41,667 nucleotides of DNA from Deltaproteobacteria bacterium (GCA_016218805.1 JACRCW010000108.1:1-41667); one strand, 5' to 3'; shown: positions 15,019-23,911, counted from the first letter of the stretch. Made by a program: numbers and translations. The notes: generated by a model not told the origin, from the letters alone.

Positions 15019-16182
15019 TCACGGGCACCCGTCGCGGAGCAGCGCCAGCGTCGCATCCATGGCCGTGGCATCCTGTCCGTGCCGCCAGTACCAGAAGTAC
15101 GTTCCTGCGTTGCGCGCCGCGCAATACCGCTCGTGCAACACCGCGGGTTCCATGGGCGGATCCGGATTGTATTCATTCACCAGGCACGGCTTGCCGCCGC
15201 ACTGTGTGGGGTCGGCGGCCCGGTTCTGGTGCAACTCGCCAAAATCCACGCTTTCCAGCGCCACCGCCTGCGCATCTCCGGAATTCGTCCCAAACAGGTG
15301 GCGCTGGAAGCTGCGCTGGGCCTCCTCGTCACGGACCCGCGCGGCCAGGGATGCCGTCCATTCCGCCGAATACCCGTTCACCAGGCCAATCTCATTCCCG
15401 TCCTGGTAGATGACGTTGTCGAAATCCCCGGTTTCCTGCACCACCTTGCGGACCCACCGGTCGTGCACGCTGCCCGGCGCCACCGCGGCGGTGCCGGCCG
15501 CGGCGCACGCGTCCTCGCCCTGCACGTTGAACGCCGCGTCCCACGCGCTGTACCCGGGGATATCACCCCATTGGCAGTGCTTCACGGCCCACCCGTCAGC
15601 CAGGTCCACCTCCACGTAGAAGCCGTGCGTACGCGCGTAGGACAGCAGCGCGCGCACGCGCATCCAGAACGCCGGGTTGAACTGCGTCAGGTCCGCGCGG
15701 CCGCCGTGTTCCATGTACGGCCCGCCGGTGATTTCCCAGTCCGTTTCCCCGTTGCCCGTCGTCAGGAACGGGCCCAGGCGGGCATGCAGGAAGTTCATGT
15801 TGTACGTGCGCAGGCGGTCCACCCAGGCCTCGTCAAACAGCGGCCACCCAAACGCGCCCCCGCAGCACGAGATCGCGCCGCGGAAGTCCACCGCGCGCCC
15901 GTCCGCGTGCACCAGCACGCTACCCGCCGTGCGCAGCGGAGTGTCCGGTGAGGGCGCTCCCGCGTCGACCGCACCGCTGCCCGCGTCAGCCGTCCCGGTG
16001 CCGCTGTCCGCGGCGCCCGCGTCCGCGGGAGGCACCGTACTGGCGTCATGACCGGCGGCGCCGGAAGACGCCCCCGCACCGCCCACGCCAGCCGGACCGC
16101 CGTCCAAGGGGGAAGCGCCGCCGGGGCCGGCGGGAGCGCACGCGGTGAACAGCAGGGCGGCAAGCAGCGGGAGGCGTCGCAT
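15019..16182 (-). CDS. Glycoside-hydrolase-like (TIM-barrel) lipoprotein
   Basis: 387 residues from the ATG at 16182, chosen because it gives a compact lipoprotein signal (MRRLPLLAALLFTAC, Cys15); a GTG nine codons upstream is also open. An Ala/Gly/Asp linker (about 16-85) leads to a catalytic-type domain. YQDGNEIG carries a Glu near residue 264 and CLVNEYNPD a Glu near residue 337, the spacing of acid/base and nucleophile in clan A (GH5-like) glycosidases. DFRGAISCC, FLHARLG and the final YFWYWRHGQD also fit a TIM barrel with a sugar-binding aromatic. I infer a surface-anchored glycosidase, with the substrate not predictable. The assignment is by motif only. Confidence 0.8.
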   Translation of the reverse strand: MRRLPLLAALLFTACAPAGPGGASPLDGGPAGVGGAGASSGAAGHDASTVPPADAGAADSGTGTADAGSGAVDAGAPSPDTPLRTAGSVLVHADGRAVDFRGAISCCGGAFGWPLFDEAWVDRLRTYNMNFLHARLGPFLTTGNGETDWEITGGPYMEHGGRADLTQFNPAFWMRVRALLSYARTHGFYVEVDLADGWAVKHCQWGDIPGYSAWDAAFNVQGEDACAAAGTAAVAPGSVHDRWVRKVVQETGDFDNVIYQDGNEIGLVNGYSAEWTASLAARVRDEEAQRSFQRHLFGTNSGDAQAVALESVDFGELHQNRAADPTQCGGKPCLVNEYNPDPPMEPAVLHERYCAARNAGTYFWYWRHGQDATAMDATLALLRDGCP

Positions 16183-16242
16183 GCCCGCCGGATTACGCCC
16201 GCGGCGCACTGCCCGGCTTGTCCAGCCGCGCCAACCGCTTGT

Positions 16243-16569
16243 TCACCCGCGGAGCGCCGCCTCAATGTCCGCCAGGCGCCACGTGTCAGGTCCATAGCGG
16301 CCCAGGATCTCACCGGGTTGCCCCGCCCCGACGAGGAACGGCCCCGTGTTGCCCGCGCTGAGCTGGTAGCTGCCTTCCGGCTTGCGGACCTCCAGCACGC
16401 CCTCCGCCGTCCCGCGCAACACGCGCCGCACCTGCAGACGCACCACCTGCGGGGGGGCCTTGCCCGGCGTGGACGGCGTTTCCGTTGCCACCACTTCCAC
16501 CACGTCCGCCTCCACCACCAGCACAGCGGACGGCAGGACCCACGCCAGCGGTTCAGGAGGCTTGGCCAT
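16243..16569 (-). CDS. Small conserved-looking protein, function unknown
   Basis: This 108-residue protein has no signal peptide or membrane helix that I can see, although residues 9-23 (AWVLPSAVLVVEADV) are hydrophobic. The rest alternates beta-type segments (VVRLQVRRVLRG, GVLEVRKPEGSYQLS) and ends with ILGRYGPDTWRLADIEAALRG. It looks like a compact beta-sandwich or barrel. The start has a GGGGAG ribosome site on the minus strand. It lies 60 bp upstream of the glycosidase-like gene on the same strand and could share its transcript. I do not recognise a named family. Confidence 0.72.
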   Translation of the reverse strand: MAKPPEPLAWVLPSAVLVVEADVVEVVATETPSTPGKAPPQVVRLQVRRVLRGTAEGVLEVRKPEGSYQLSAGNTGPFLVGAGQPGEILGRYGPDTWRLADIEAALRG

Positions 16570-16735
16570 GGCGCTCCCCTATCCCGCCCGCGCCGGGGAC
16601 GCACCACGGCAACCACCCATCCTCCCGTTGACGTATGCCTTCCTCGACGGATCTCACCCCGTGACGCTGTTCATCGCGTGGTGCGCTCGCTAGCGTCCCG
16701 CCGTTCGGGGAAACCCCCGTTGTGGAGCGGTGTCA

Positions 16736-19700
16736 ATGACTCAGGGACTGTTCGTGTCCACGTCCGTCGTGCCGCCGTTGGCGCGCGCGGAATCGCCCGA
16801 AGTGTTCGGCGGCAGGCAGACCGAGGGTGAGGCCCTCCTCAAAGCCCACGAGCGTGCATTGTCGACGGGCGGCGGCGTGCTGCTGCTGTCAGGCCCGCGC
16901 GGCGTGGGGAAGGGCGCGCTGTTGGCCGGGCTGCGGCAGTCCATCCTCCGCGCGGGACGCGGGCCGGTGTTCCACGGCAGCGCGCGCGGCCAGCACCGCC
17001 CGTACGCTGCCCTGGCGGACGCATTGCGTGACGCGCTGGGCCACCTGGACACCCTGGGCACCGGCCATGAGCTGCGCGTGCGCCACCACGGTGCGCTCGC
17101 CGTCATGGACCCCGCCCTCACCGCCCGCCCTGACGCCACCGCCCTCCCGCCCAGCCGCCTGGGCTTCCATGAGGCCACCCTCGCGCTGTGCCGTGACGTG
17201 CTGGCCCGCTCCGGCGCCACGCTGGTCCTTGCGGACCTGCAGGACGGCACGGAGGACACGCTGGCCGTCTGCCGCTACCTGGCCTTGCACCTGCCGGACC
17301 CGCGCGCGGCGCTGCGCGGCGCGCTCGTCGTGTCGCTGACTGAGGACGGCCGCGGCGGCGCCCTGGCCGACGAGCTGGGCGCGCTGCTCCACGTGGAGCG
17401 GGTGCGCGTGGGCGGCCTGGACCGGGACGGGCTGGTGCGCTTCCTGCGCGGTTCCACCGCGGTGGACCGCCTGCTGGCGGCGTCCGGTGGCCGCCCCACG
17501 GACGTGGATGAGTTGCTGCAGGCGCTCCCGCTGGACGTGGGCGCCCTGTTGGGCGCGCGGCTGGACCGCCTGGGCGAGCGGGCCCGCGCGGTGGCGGAAG
17601 CGCTGTGCACGTGTGACGCCCCGCTGGGCGTGGACGCCATCTCCGCCATGACCAGCACCCCCCCGCACGCGCTCGCCGCGCCGCTGGGGGCGCTCACCGA
17701 GGAAGGCCTGGTCACCCGGCGCGTTGCCAATGGCGCGCTGCTGTTTACGCTGGCCCGCCCCACGCACGCGGAGCGCCTGCGCGCCGCGCTGCCGCCGGAC
17801 CGCGCCGCCCGCCTGCACCACGCCCTGGCGGTGCACCTGGAGGCCAAGGGCGCGGCGCTGATGGAGGGCGGGGACCAACACCTGGCCGAGCACTTCCTGG
17901 CCGCCGGCAACGCGGAATCCGGCGTGGCCTACGCGCTGTCCGCCACCGAGCGGCTGACGGTGGCCCACGCCTGGGGCGCGGCCATTGAGCTGCTGGACCG
18001 CGCGCTCCCCCTGGCCGCGCGCACCCCGGAGCGCCTGGCCATCCTGGGCCGCCGCTCTGAGCTGTACCAGCTGCGCGGTGACCTGGTTCCCGCGTTGGCG
18101 GATGCCGGCCGCGCGCGCGCGCTGCTGCCCGCCGCCGAGCGCGGTCCCGCCTGGCGCCGCCTGGGCGAGCTGCTGTCTGAGACCGGCCGCCCGCGCCTGG
18201 CCGTGCGCGCGCTGGACCGCGCGCTGGCGCTGGCTGCCGGTGCCCCGGACGCCGCCGAGCCGGGCCTGTGCGAAGCCGCCCTGGCCGACGCGCTGTACGT
18301 CGCCGGTGACCGGGACGCTGCCCGCGCGCGTGCCCGCGCCGCGCTTGCACGCACCGGCCTGTCGGAGTTGCACCGCATCCGCGTGCGCAACACGCTGGGC
18401 AAGCTGTCGCTCGCCGCCGAGGAATGGGAGCAGGCCCGCGCGCTGTTCACCGAAAACCGCGACGCCGCCGCCCGCACCGCGCTTCCGGCGGAGGTGACCC
18501 GGTCCGAGATCAACCTGGGCGTGCTGGCGTTCCGCCGCGGCCAATATGACCAGGCGGAGGCGCACCTGGGGCGCGCGCTGCGCCTGGCGGAGGAGAACGC
18601 GGACCTGCCCAACCAGGCTTTCTGCGTGCTCAACCTCGGCTCGCTGCGCCACCAGCGCCGTGACCTGGCCCAGGCGCTGCGGCTGCACCATGAATCGCTC
18701 GCCCTGTTCACCCGCATCGGCAACCGCGCGGAGATGGCCCGCGCGCGTCTCAACGTCGCCAACCTGTCGCTGGTGCTGGGTGACCATGACCAGGCGGAGG
18801 ACCACCTGGGCCGCGCGGGCGAGCTGCTCAGCCTCTCCGGGCTGTCCACGCAGCAGGCCTATCTGGCCGCGCTGCGCGGGGATCTCGCGCTGTCCCGCGG
18901 CCAGCCCGCGGCCGCGCGGGAGGCCTACCAGGGCGCCCGCCGCCTGTACGCGGAAGCCGGCCAGCGCGGCCGCGTGGCCGAGCAGTGGCTGCGCCTGGCC
19001 CAGGCCGCCCTGCGTGCGGGGGACCCCTCCTCTGTCGACGAGGCGCTGGGCCACCTGGGCGCACAGCGCGCCGAACTGGACCACCCGCGCCTGCGCGTGG
19101 AAGCCCGCGTGGCCGAAGCGCGCGCCATGCTGCTGGCCACGCCCTCCGCCGAGGCCGCCACCCGCGCCGCCGCCCTGGTGGACGACGCCCGCGCGCAGCT
19201 GCCCGAACCGGCGGACCCCGAGGTGCTGGCGCTCATTGCGTACACCGAGGGTGAGCTGTGGGCCGCCCGCGGTGACTCCCGCCGCGCCGAGAAGCTGGGC
19301 GCCGTGGCCCGGGACCACCTGCACCGCGCCGCCGCGGACCTCCCGCCCGCCCTGCGGGACGGCTACGTCCGCTCGCGCGCCGCGCTGCTGGGGCCCGCGG
19401 CTCCCGTGGCCGCCCGCCCGTCGGTGGACACCGCCAGCACCCCGCCCGTTGAGACGGGCGCCACCGAGCCGCCCGTGCCCGCCTCGCGCCCCGAGCCGTG
19501 GACGGTCCGCTACGGCGCCATGGTCGGCAGTTCGCCCGCGCTGTTCCGCCTGTTCAGCCGGCTGGACCGCCTGGCCGGCTCCACCTCCACCGTCCTCATC
19601 CGCGGCGAATCCGGCACGGGCAAGGAGCTGGTGGCCAACGCGCTGCACGCGCAGAGCCCGCGGGCCAGCGCGCCGCTGGTGAAGGTCAACTGCGGCGCCC

Positions 19701-20548
19701 TGGTGGAGACGCTGCTGCTGTCGGAGCTGTTTGGCCATGAGAAGGGCGCGTTCACCGGCGCGCACCAGCGCAAAGTCGGCCGGTTTGAACTGGCGCGCGG
19801 CGGCACCATCTTCCTGGATGAGATCGGTGACATTTCGCCCAAGACGCAGGTCAGCCTGCTGCGCGTCCTGCAGGAGCGCGTGTTTGAGCGCGTGGGCGGC
19901 GGCGTCACCCTGCGCGCGGACTGCCGCGTCATCTGCGCCACGCACCGGGATCTGGAGGCCATGGTGAAGGCCGGCAGCTTCCGCGAAGACCTCTACTACC
20001 GGCTCAAGGGCGTGGTGGTGGAGACGCCGGCCCTGCGGGACCGCCGCGCGGACATCCCGGAGCTCATTGACCACGTGGCCCGCGCCGCAGCCGCTGAGAT
20101 GGACCGCCCGGCCCCCGCCTTCAGCGCGGCCGCCCTGGAGGCCCTGGCCCGCCATGACTGGCCCGGCAACATCCGCGAACTGGAAAACGCCATCCGCTCG
20201 CTGGTCCTGTTTGCCGAAAACGGGGCCGTGGACGTGGAGCACCTGGCCGAATTGGGCCTGCGATCGCCCCGGCGTGCATCCGCCAACAGCGATCACGCCA
20301 CCGCGCCCGAGGCGATCGGCGCGGGCCTGCCTCCGGGCGGCATTGCGCTGGGGCAGATGAAGAAGAAACTTGAATTTGAAGCCATTTCAAGAGCTCTGGA
20401 GGACGGCCGGGGCAACATCTCCCGGGCGGCAGAACTCTTGCACATGAAGCGTCCCCGCCTGTCCCAGATCGTGAACGGCAACGCGGCGTTGCGGGCGATC
20501 AAGGAGCGATGGCGCGCGGTAGCGGCCGAGGACGGGGGTGAGGCATGA
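16736..20548 (+). CDS. Giant sigma-54 activator: AAA/STAND-like ATPase, TPR repeats, sigma54 AAA+, Fis-type HTH
   Basis: 1270 residues from the ATG at 16736 (GGAGCGG precedes it; a GTG at 16730 is also possible). Residues 40-330 are an ATPase module with P-loop GPRGVGKG (53-60), like the AAA_16 sensors of LuxR/STAND regulators. About 390-860 is a long array of helical TPR-type repeats. From about 925 comes a sigma-54 activator core: Walker A GESGTGKE, the sigma-54 contact loop GAFTGA (1004-1009), FLDEIGD, and WPGNIRELENAIRSL. A Fis-like helix-turn-helix closes it (GNISRAAELLHMKRPRLSQI). The usual receiver or GAF input domain is replaced by the ATPase-TPR half, which may bind a protein or nucleotide signal. 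The stop overlaps the next lipoprotein start by 4 nt, so the two are probably translated together. Confidence 0.93.
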   Translation: MTQGLFVSTSVVPPLARAESPEVFGGRQTEGEALLKAHERALSTGGGVLLLSGPRGVGKGALLAGLRQSILRAGRGPVFHGSARGQHRPYAALADALRDALGHLDTLGTGHELRVRHHGALAVMDPALTARPDATALPPSRLGFHEATLALCRDVLARSGATLVLADLQDGTEDTLAVCRYLALHLPDPRAALRGALVVSLTEDGRGGALADELGALLHVERVRVGGLDRDGLVRFLRGSTAVDRLLAASGGRPTDVDELLQALPLDVGALLGARLDRLGERARAVAEALCTCDAPLGVDAISAMTSTPPHALAAPLGALTEEGLVTRRVANGALLFTLARPTHAERLRAALPPDRAARLHHALAVHLEAKGAALMEGGDQHLAEHFLAAGNAESGVAYALSATERLTVAHAWGAAIELLDRALPLAARTPERLAILGRRSELYQLRGDLVPALADAGRARALLPAAERGPAWRRLGELLSETGRPRLAVRALDRALALAAGAPDAAEPGLCEAALADALYVAGDRDAARARARAALARTGLSELHRIRVRNTLGKLSLAAEEWEQARALFTENRDAAARTALPAEVTRSEINLGVLAFRRGQYDQAEAHLGRALRLAEENADLPNQAFCVLNLGSLRHQRRDLAQALRLHHESLALFTRIGNRAEMARARLNVANLSLVLGDHDQAEDHLGRAGELLSLSGLSTQQAYLAALRGDLALSRGQPAAAREAYQGARRLYAEAGQRGRVAEQWLRLAQAALRAGDPSSVDEALGHLGAQRAELDHPRLRVEARVAEARAMLLATPSAEAATRAAALVDDARAQLPEPADPEVLALIAYTEGELWAARGDSRRAEKLGAVARDHLHRAAADLPPALRDGYVRSRAALLGPAAPVAARPSVDTASTPPVETGATEPPVPASRPEPWTVRYGAMVGSSPALFRLFSRLDRLAGSTSTVLIRGESGTGKELVANALHAQSPRASAPLVKVNCGALVETLLLSELFGHEKGAFTGAHQRKVGRFELARGGTIFLDEIGDISPKTQVSLLRVLQERVFERVGGGVTLRADCRVICATHRDLEAMVKAGSFREDLYYRLKGVVVETPALRDRRADIPELIDHVARAAAAEMDRPAPAFSAAALEALARHDWPGNIRELENAIRSLVLFAENGAVDVEHLAELGLRSPRRASANSDHATAPEAIGAGLPPGGIALGQMKKKLEFEAISRALEDGRGNISRAAELLHMKRPRLSQIVNGNAALRAIKERWRAVAAEDGGEA

Positions 20549-21570
20549 AAACGCCGCGCAGGTTTGGACAGGTCATTGGGAGCATGGGTGTGGTCATGAA
20601 GCGGACGGCTTGGGTGGTGGGTGCAGCGCTGTGGGCGGCTGCGTGTCTGGGACCGGTGGAGGGGGAGCATCCCTCCGCCGCGGCGCTGACCGGCGGCCGG
20701 CCGGGCGAAATCGCCCTGGTGCCGGTGGTCAACGTGGACGGGCTGGAGGCGCTGACCAACCGGTCCGTGGGGACGGTGTTTGTCAACGAGGTGCTGCTCA
20801 ACGCCACGGACGTGCGCCTGTGGGACGGCGAAGGCAACCGGCGCAGCATCCTGGCCGAGCCCCAATACCTGCTGCGTTATGACCCCGCCGCCGGCGAGAC
20901 CGGCCTGTCCCGCCTGTGGGCGCCGGCCGACGGCCGCTACCAGACGCTCACGCTGGACGTGGGGCCGCTGACATTGTCCCACGGCCAGGCGCAGGAGGAG
21001 GCGCGGGCGCGCGGGTTTGACATCTCAGACCTGGCGGGTGCCAGCGTGCTCATCCGCGGCGTCATGGTGACGGAGACCGCGGGGCCGCAGGCCCAGCTGC
21101 TGCACGCCACGTCCACGGAGTCGGGCTCCGGCTGTCCGGAGGGAGACTCCCAGTGCGAAGGCACCGTCCCGGACACCGCGCCCGCGGACGGCCCGGTGGC
21201 CGTGGACAACGGCACGGTCCCGGACACCGCACCCGCCCGTGACGAGGTCGGCTCGCAGGCCGGCGGGCTGGCCGGCAAGGTTGGCGCGGCCATGCCCATG
21301 CGGACCTACCGCGCGTTCTCGCTGGTGAGCACCGGGGCCTTCATGCTGGGCACCAACCTGGACCCGCTGGTCATGGAGGGCGGCGGTGCGGTCACGCTGC
21401 ACCTGGACGTGGACGCGCTGTTCACGGACGAGCGCATTGCCGAACTGCGCCAGGCCGTCCGCGACCAGCGCACCGGCGACATTGTGCGCACCGTCAACGG
21501 TGCGGAACTGTCCGGCTCCGTGTCCGTCCACTCCAAGGACGTGAACGTCAACCCCATCATCCGGCGCTGA
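20545..21570 (+). CDS. Lipoprotein of unknown function, coupled to the sigma-54 regulator
   Basis: 341 residues from the overlapping ATG at 20545 (ATGA junction, preceded by GGGGGTGAGG). An alternative start at 20596 would give the classic lipoprotein signal MKRTAWVVGAALWAAAC. In either case the lipobox Cys is followed by an acidic spacer. The body is predicted mostly beta, with PGEIALVPVVNVDGLEAL and SVGTVFVNEVLLNATDVRLWD. A linker holds two copies of GTVPDTAPA 17 residues apart (51 bp in the DNA). The end contains MLGTNLDPLVMEGGGAV and VSVHSKDVNVNPI. I do not recognise the family; the beta-rich design recalls secreted domains of the DUF4382 type, but this is only a resemblance. Translation coupling suggests a job linked to the regulator upstream. 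Confidence 0.82.
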   Translation: MKTPRRFGQVIGSMGVVMKRTAWVVGAALWAAACLGPVEGEHPSAAALTGGRPGEIALVPVVNVDGLEALTNRSVGTVFVNEVLLNATDVRLWDGEGNRRSILAEPQYLLRYDPAAGETGLSRLWAPADGRYQTLTLDVGPLTLSHGQAQEEARARGFDISDLAGASVLIRGVMVTETAGPQAQLLHATSTESGSGCPEGDSQCEGTVPDTAPADGPVAVDNGTVPDTAPARDEVGSQAGGLAGKVGAAMPMRTYRAFSLVSTGAFMLGTNLDPLVMEGGGAVTLHLDVDALFTDERIAELRQAVRDQRTGDIVRTVNGAELSGSVSVHSKDVNVNPIIRR

Positions 21571-21658
21571 CCCACCGCGCGCGGTTGCAAACCCGCCCTG
21601 TTTTGTCCAGAACGCCCACACGGGCGGGCCACCGGCCTCCCCGGAGGGACGGGTCACC

Positions 21659-22414
21659 ATGTTCTCCTGGTTCGGCAGGGATCGGCGGCGTACGGGGGAC
21701 GTGCTCCACGTCGCGCTGCTCATTCTGCTCGCCGTGGGCGGGCTGACGCTGGCCTTCCGGACACCCAATGCGGCGGGCCTGCTGCTGTTCACCGTGGTGG
21801 CGCTGGCCCTGTGGCGGTGGCACCAGCCGCTGGACTTCCTGCTGGCGGGCATTGGCGTCGTGGTGGGTCCCACGCTGGAGTACTTTGCCACGGCCACCGG
21901 GCTGTGGACCTATCCCTACCCGTCCCTGGGGCGGCTGCCGCTGTGGGTGTTTGCGCTGTGGCCGGCCTTCCCGGTGTGCCTGGTGCGCCTGACCTTTGCG
22001 CTGGTCCCTCCGGACGGTAAACACCGCCGGCACCTCGCCCTGGAGGTGGGCGCGGGCCTGGCGGTCCTGGCGCTGGAGATCCCGCTGCTGTGCACGTTTG
22101 GGACGGCGCAACCGGCGTGGACGCTGGCGGGGACCGTGGTGCTGTTGGCCCCCATCGCGTTTCTCATGCGCGGGGTGCACGCCGCGCTGATGCTGCTCAT
22201 CAGCGGCATCGTCGGCCCGCTGTGCGAAAGCCTCCCCGTCGCCATGGGCGCCTGGGGCTACCCCAACCCGGACATCCTGGGCCTGCCCATGTGGCTGCCC
22301 ACCGGGTACGCGCTGTTCGGGTTTGCCATGGTGCGCCTGGCGCTGGGCGCTGACGCCTGGCTGTCCGCCCGCGCCCCGCGCCCGGGCGCGCTGGACGGCG
22401 CCCCCGCGCTCTGA
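21659..22414 (+). CDS. Multi-pass membrane protein with internal duplication
   Basis: The 251-residue product has about eight hydrophobic segments, so it is an inner-membrane protein. Two parts match each other: GPTLEYFATATGLWTYPYPS...LPLW...VRL (about 62-107) and GPLCESLPVAMGAWGYPNPD...LPMW...VRL (about 181-227). Each repeat has a conserved Glu within the membrane region and a G-x-W-x-YP-x-P signature. This recalls membrane families such as DUF2878 and CruF-like carotenoid enzymes, but I cannot place it firmly. The ribosome site GGAGGGACGGG lies upstream of the ATG. It is followed after 6 bp by truA and probably shares its transcript. Confidence 0.85.
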   Translation: MFSWFGRDRRRTGDVLHVALLILLAVGGLTLAFRTPNAAGLLLFTVVALALWRWHQPLDFLLAGIGVVVGPTLEYFATATGLWTYPYPSLGRLPLWVFALWPAFPVCLVRLTFALVPPDGKHRRHLALEVGAGLAVLALEIPLLCTFGTAQPAWTLAGTVVLLAPIAFLMRGVHAALMLLISGIVGPLCESLPVAMGAWGYPNPDILGLPMWLPTGYALFGFAMVRLALGADAWLSARAPRPGALDGAPAL

Positions 22415-22420
22415 GCTGAG

Positions 22421-23281
22421 ATGCCCGCCACGCTCCGGCTCAACGTCGCCTACGACGGGAGCCACTTCCACGGCTGGCAGCGCATGCCCGGCGTGGCGAC
22501 CATCCAGGAGCATCTGGAGCGCGCGCTGGGGACGGTGCTGCGCGTTCCCGTCGTCGTGAACGCCGCGGGGCGCACGGATGCCGGCGTGCACGCCTGCGGG
22601 CAGGTGTGCAGCGTGGCACTGGCGGGGCCGCTGGATGCGCTGGCGCTGCGGCGGGCCCTGCGCGGGACCAACGCCCTGCTGCCGGACGGAATCGCGGTGA
22701 CGGCGTTGTCCCACCGCCCGGAGGGGTGGCACGCGCGCTTTTCGGCCATTGGGAAGCGGTACGTGTACCGCGTGTTTGATGCGCCCTTCCCCCCGGTGTT
22801 CACACCCACCACGCGCTGGCATGTGCCCCGCCGGCTGGACGTGGAGAGCATGCAGCGCGCCGCGCTGTGCCTGGTGGGGGACCATGACTTTGAGGCGTTC
22901 CGTGCCGCGGGCTGCCAGGCCCGGCACGCGCGCCGCTACCTGTGGCGCGCCTGCGTCACGCGCCATGATGACGACGTGGTGGTGGAGCTGCGCGGGAACG
23001 CGTTTGTGCGTTCGCAGGTGCGGGTGACGGTGGGGACGCTGGTGGAGGTGGGCCTGGGGAAGCGCCCGGAGGCGGACGTGCGCGCCATCCTGGAGGGACG
23101 GGACCGGACGCGCGCCGGCCGGACCGCGCCGCCCTCCGGGCTGTTCCTGGACCGCGTGTACTACGCGGAGGACGCCGCCGAGGCGGACATCCCCCCCGGT
23201 GCCACCTGGCCCGGCTGGCCGCCAGACCCCGGCGCGCCCCGCCGCCACGCGCCACCGCCGGACCACGACGACGACGAATGA
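22421..23281 (+). CDS. truA: tRNA pseudouridine synthase A
   Basis: 286 residues, normal length for TruA. This enzyme isomerises uridines 38-40 in the anticodon stem of many tRNAs. The N-terminus RLNVAYDGSHFHGWQ and the catalytic motif AAGRTDAGVHA with Asp53 are diagnostic. The second half has GDHDFEAFRAAG and FVRSQVRVTVGTLVEVGLGK, also typical. The last 35 residues are Pro/His/Asp rich beyond the catalytic fold and likely disordered. It starts 6 nt after the membrane protein gene. Confidence 0.97.
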   Translation: MPATLRLNVAYDGSHFHGWQRMPGVATIQEHLERALGTVLRVPVVVNAAGRTDAGVHACGQVCSVALAGPLDALALRRALRGTNALLPDGIAVTALSHRPEGWHARFSAIGKRYVYRVFDAPFPPVFTPTTRWHVPRRLDVESMQRAALCLVGDHDFEAFRAAGCQARHARRYLWRACVTRHDDDVVVELRGNAFVRSQVRVTVGTLVEVGLGKRPEADVRAILEGRDRTRAGRTAPPSGLFLDRVYYAEDAAEADIPPGATWPGWPPDPGAPRRHAPPPDHDDDE

Positions 23282-23470
23282 CCGCCCCGATCACGTGGAC
23301 CGCCTGCCGAGCCCTGGCTCAGCGGGTGCGTGGTCCGTGCGAGAATCCACGCTTGTAGACATGAGTAGACATGACAATGCCCGTCCTGCGGCCCGGGCCG
23401 CCCGCGCGCTCCGTCGTCGAGGGCGTCGTGGAACGCACCCATGCAACCCACGCGGGTGCCCCTGCAGCCC

Positions 23471-23622
23471 ACGCTCCCACCCTCGCAGCCCACGCTCCCA
23501 CCCTTGCAGCCCCACGCTCCCACCCGTGCAGCCCACGCTCCCACCCTTGCAGCCCCACGCTCCCACCCGTGCAGCCCACGCTCCCACCCTTGCAGCCCAC
23601 GCTCCCACCCTTGCAGCCCCAC
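23471..23622. repeat. 21/22-bp minisatellite with strand-specific G-tracts
   Basis: Seven full units of the type ACGCTCCCACCCTTGCAGCC start at 23471, 23492, 23514, 23535, 23557, 23578 and 23599, with a partial eighth at 23621. Spacing alternates between 21 and 22 bp because some units carry an extra C. On the minus strand the unit reads GGGTGGGAGCGTGGG, so two adjacent units give four or more runs of three Gs with short loops, a G-quadruplex pattern. Confidence 0.9.
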
Positions 23623-23658
23623 GCTGGTGCCATGGCACACCGCAAGGGCACCAGCGTG
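23620..23658. other. Perfect 12-bp hairpin at the right edge of the minisatellite
   Basis: CACGCTGGTGCC (23620-23631) pairs perfectly with GGCACCAGCGTG (23647-23658) around a 15-nt loop. The left arm replaces the last repeat unit. There is no T-tract on either strand, so it is not a standard intrinsic terminator. It could end transcripts weakly or be the remnant of an inverted insertion. Confidence 0.6.
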
Positions 23659-23881
23659 CAGGTGAAATGCATGGAGCGTGGCCTGCGCCGCTGAAAGCGT
23701 GGGGCGTCGGGACGCCAGCGTGACGCGCCGGCGGAGCAGCGTGGGAACCCAAGGGCGGGAGCGGGCCGTGCCCGGAGGGGAGCGCGGCCTGCGTTGCCGT
23801 CAAGCAACGTCTGCGAGCGGTTGCACGGCAAGGGCTCCGCGTCCGGGCCCGCCCTCCGCCGCCCTCCGCCGGCGGCGGCGG

Positions 23882-23911
23882 TTGCATCGTTCGCGCGCGG
23901 GCTCCTAGCTT
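23882..23911 (+). promoter_or_regulatory. Leaderless-type promoter of xseA
   Basis: TTGCAT (23882-23887) and TAGCTT (23906-23911) are separated by 18 bp, fitting -35 and -10 hexamers of a housekeeping promoter. The -10 ends 7 nt before the GTG at 23919. Transcription would then begin at the start codon itself, which explains the lack of a ribosome site. Confidence 0.55.

Noticed and set aside
16889..20296. Open frame of 1135 codons on the minus strand
   Set aside because: It lies entirely opposite the sigma-54/TPR regulator, has no family motifs and is full of Gln/Gly/Arg, the usual shadow of a GC-rich gene read in antisense.
23300..23345. tRNA-like stretch with GCTCAGCGGG and GAGAATCC
   Set aside because: The D-arm-like and T-arm-like pieces are too close, and no acceptor or anticodon stem can be formed.
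23471..23622. CRISPR array
   Set aside because: Units are contiguous with no spacers and no cas genes are near.
23161..23640. Minus-strand frame encoding heptad-like GWERGLQ and GAWAARV repeats
   Set aside because: The peptide repeat changes identity at each 22-bp unit because the frame shifts, and the frame runs into the end of truA. It is a by-product of the minisatellite.
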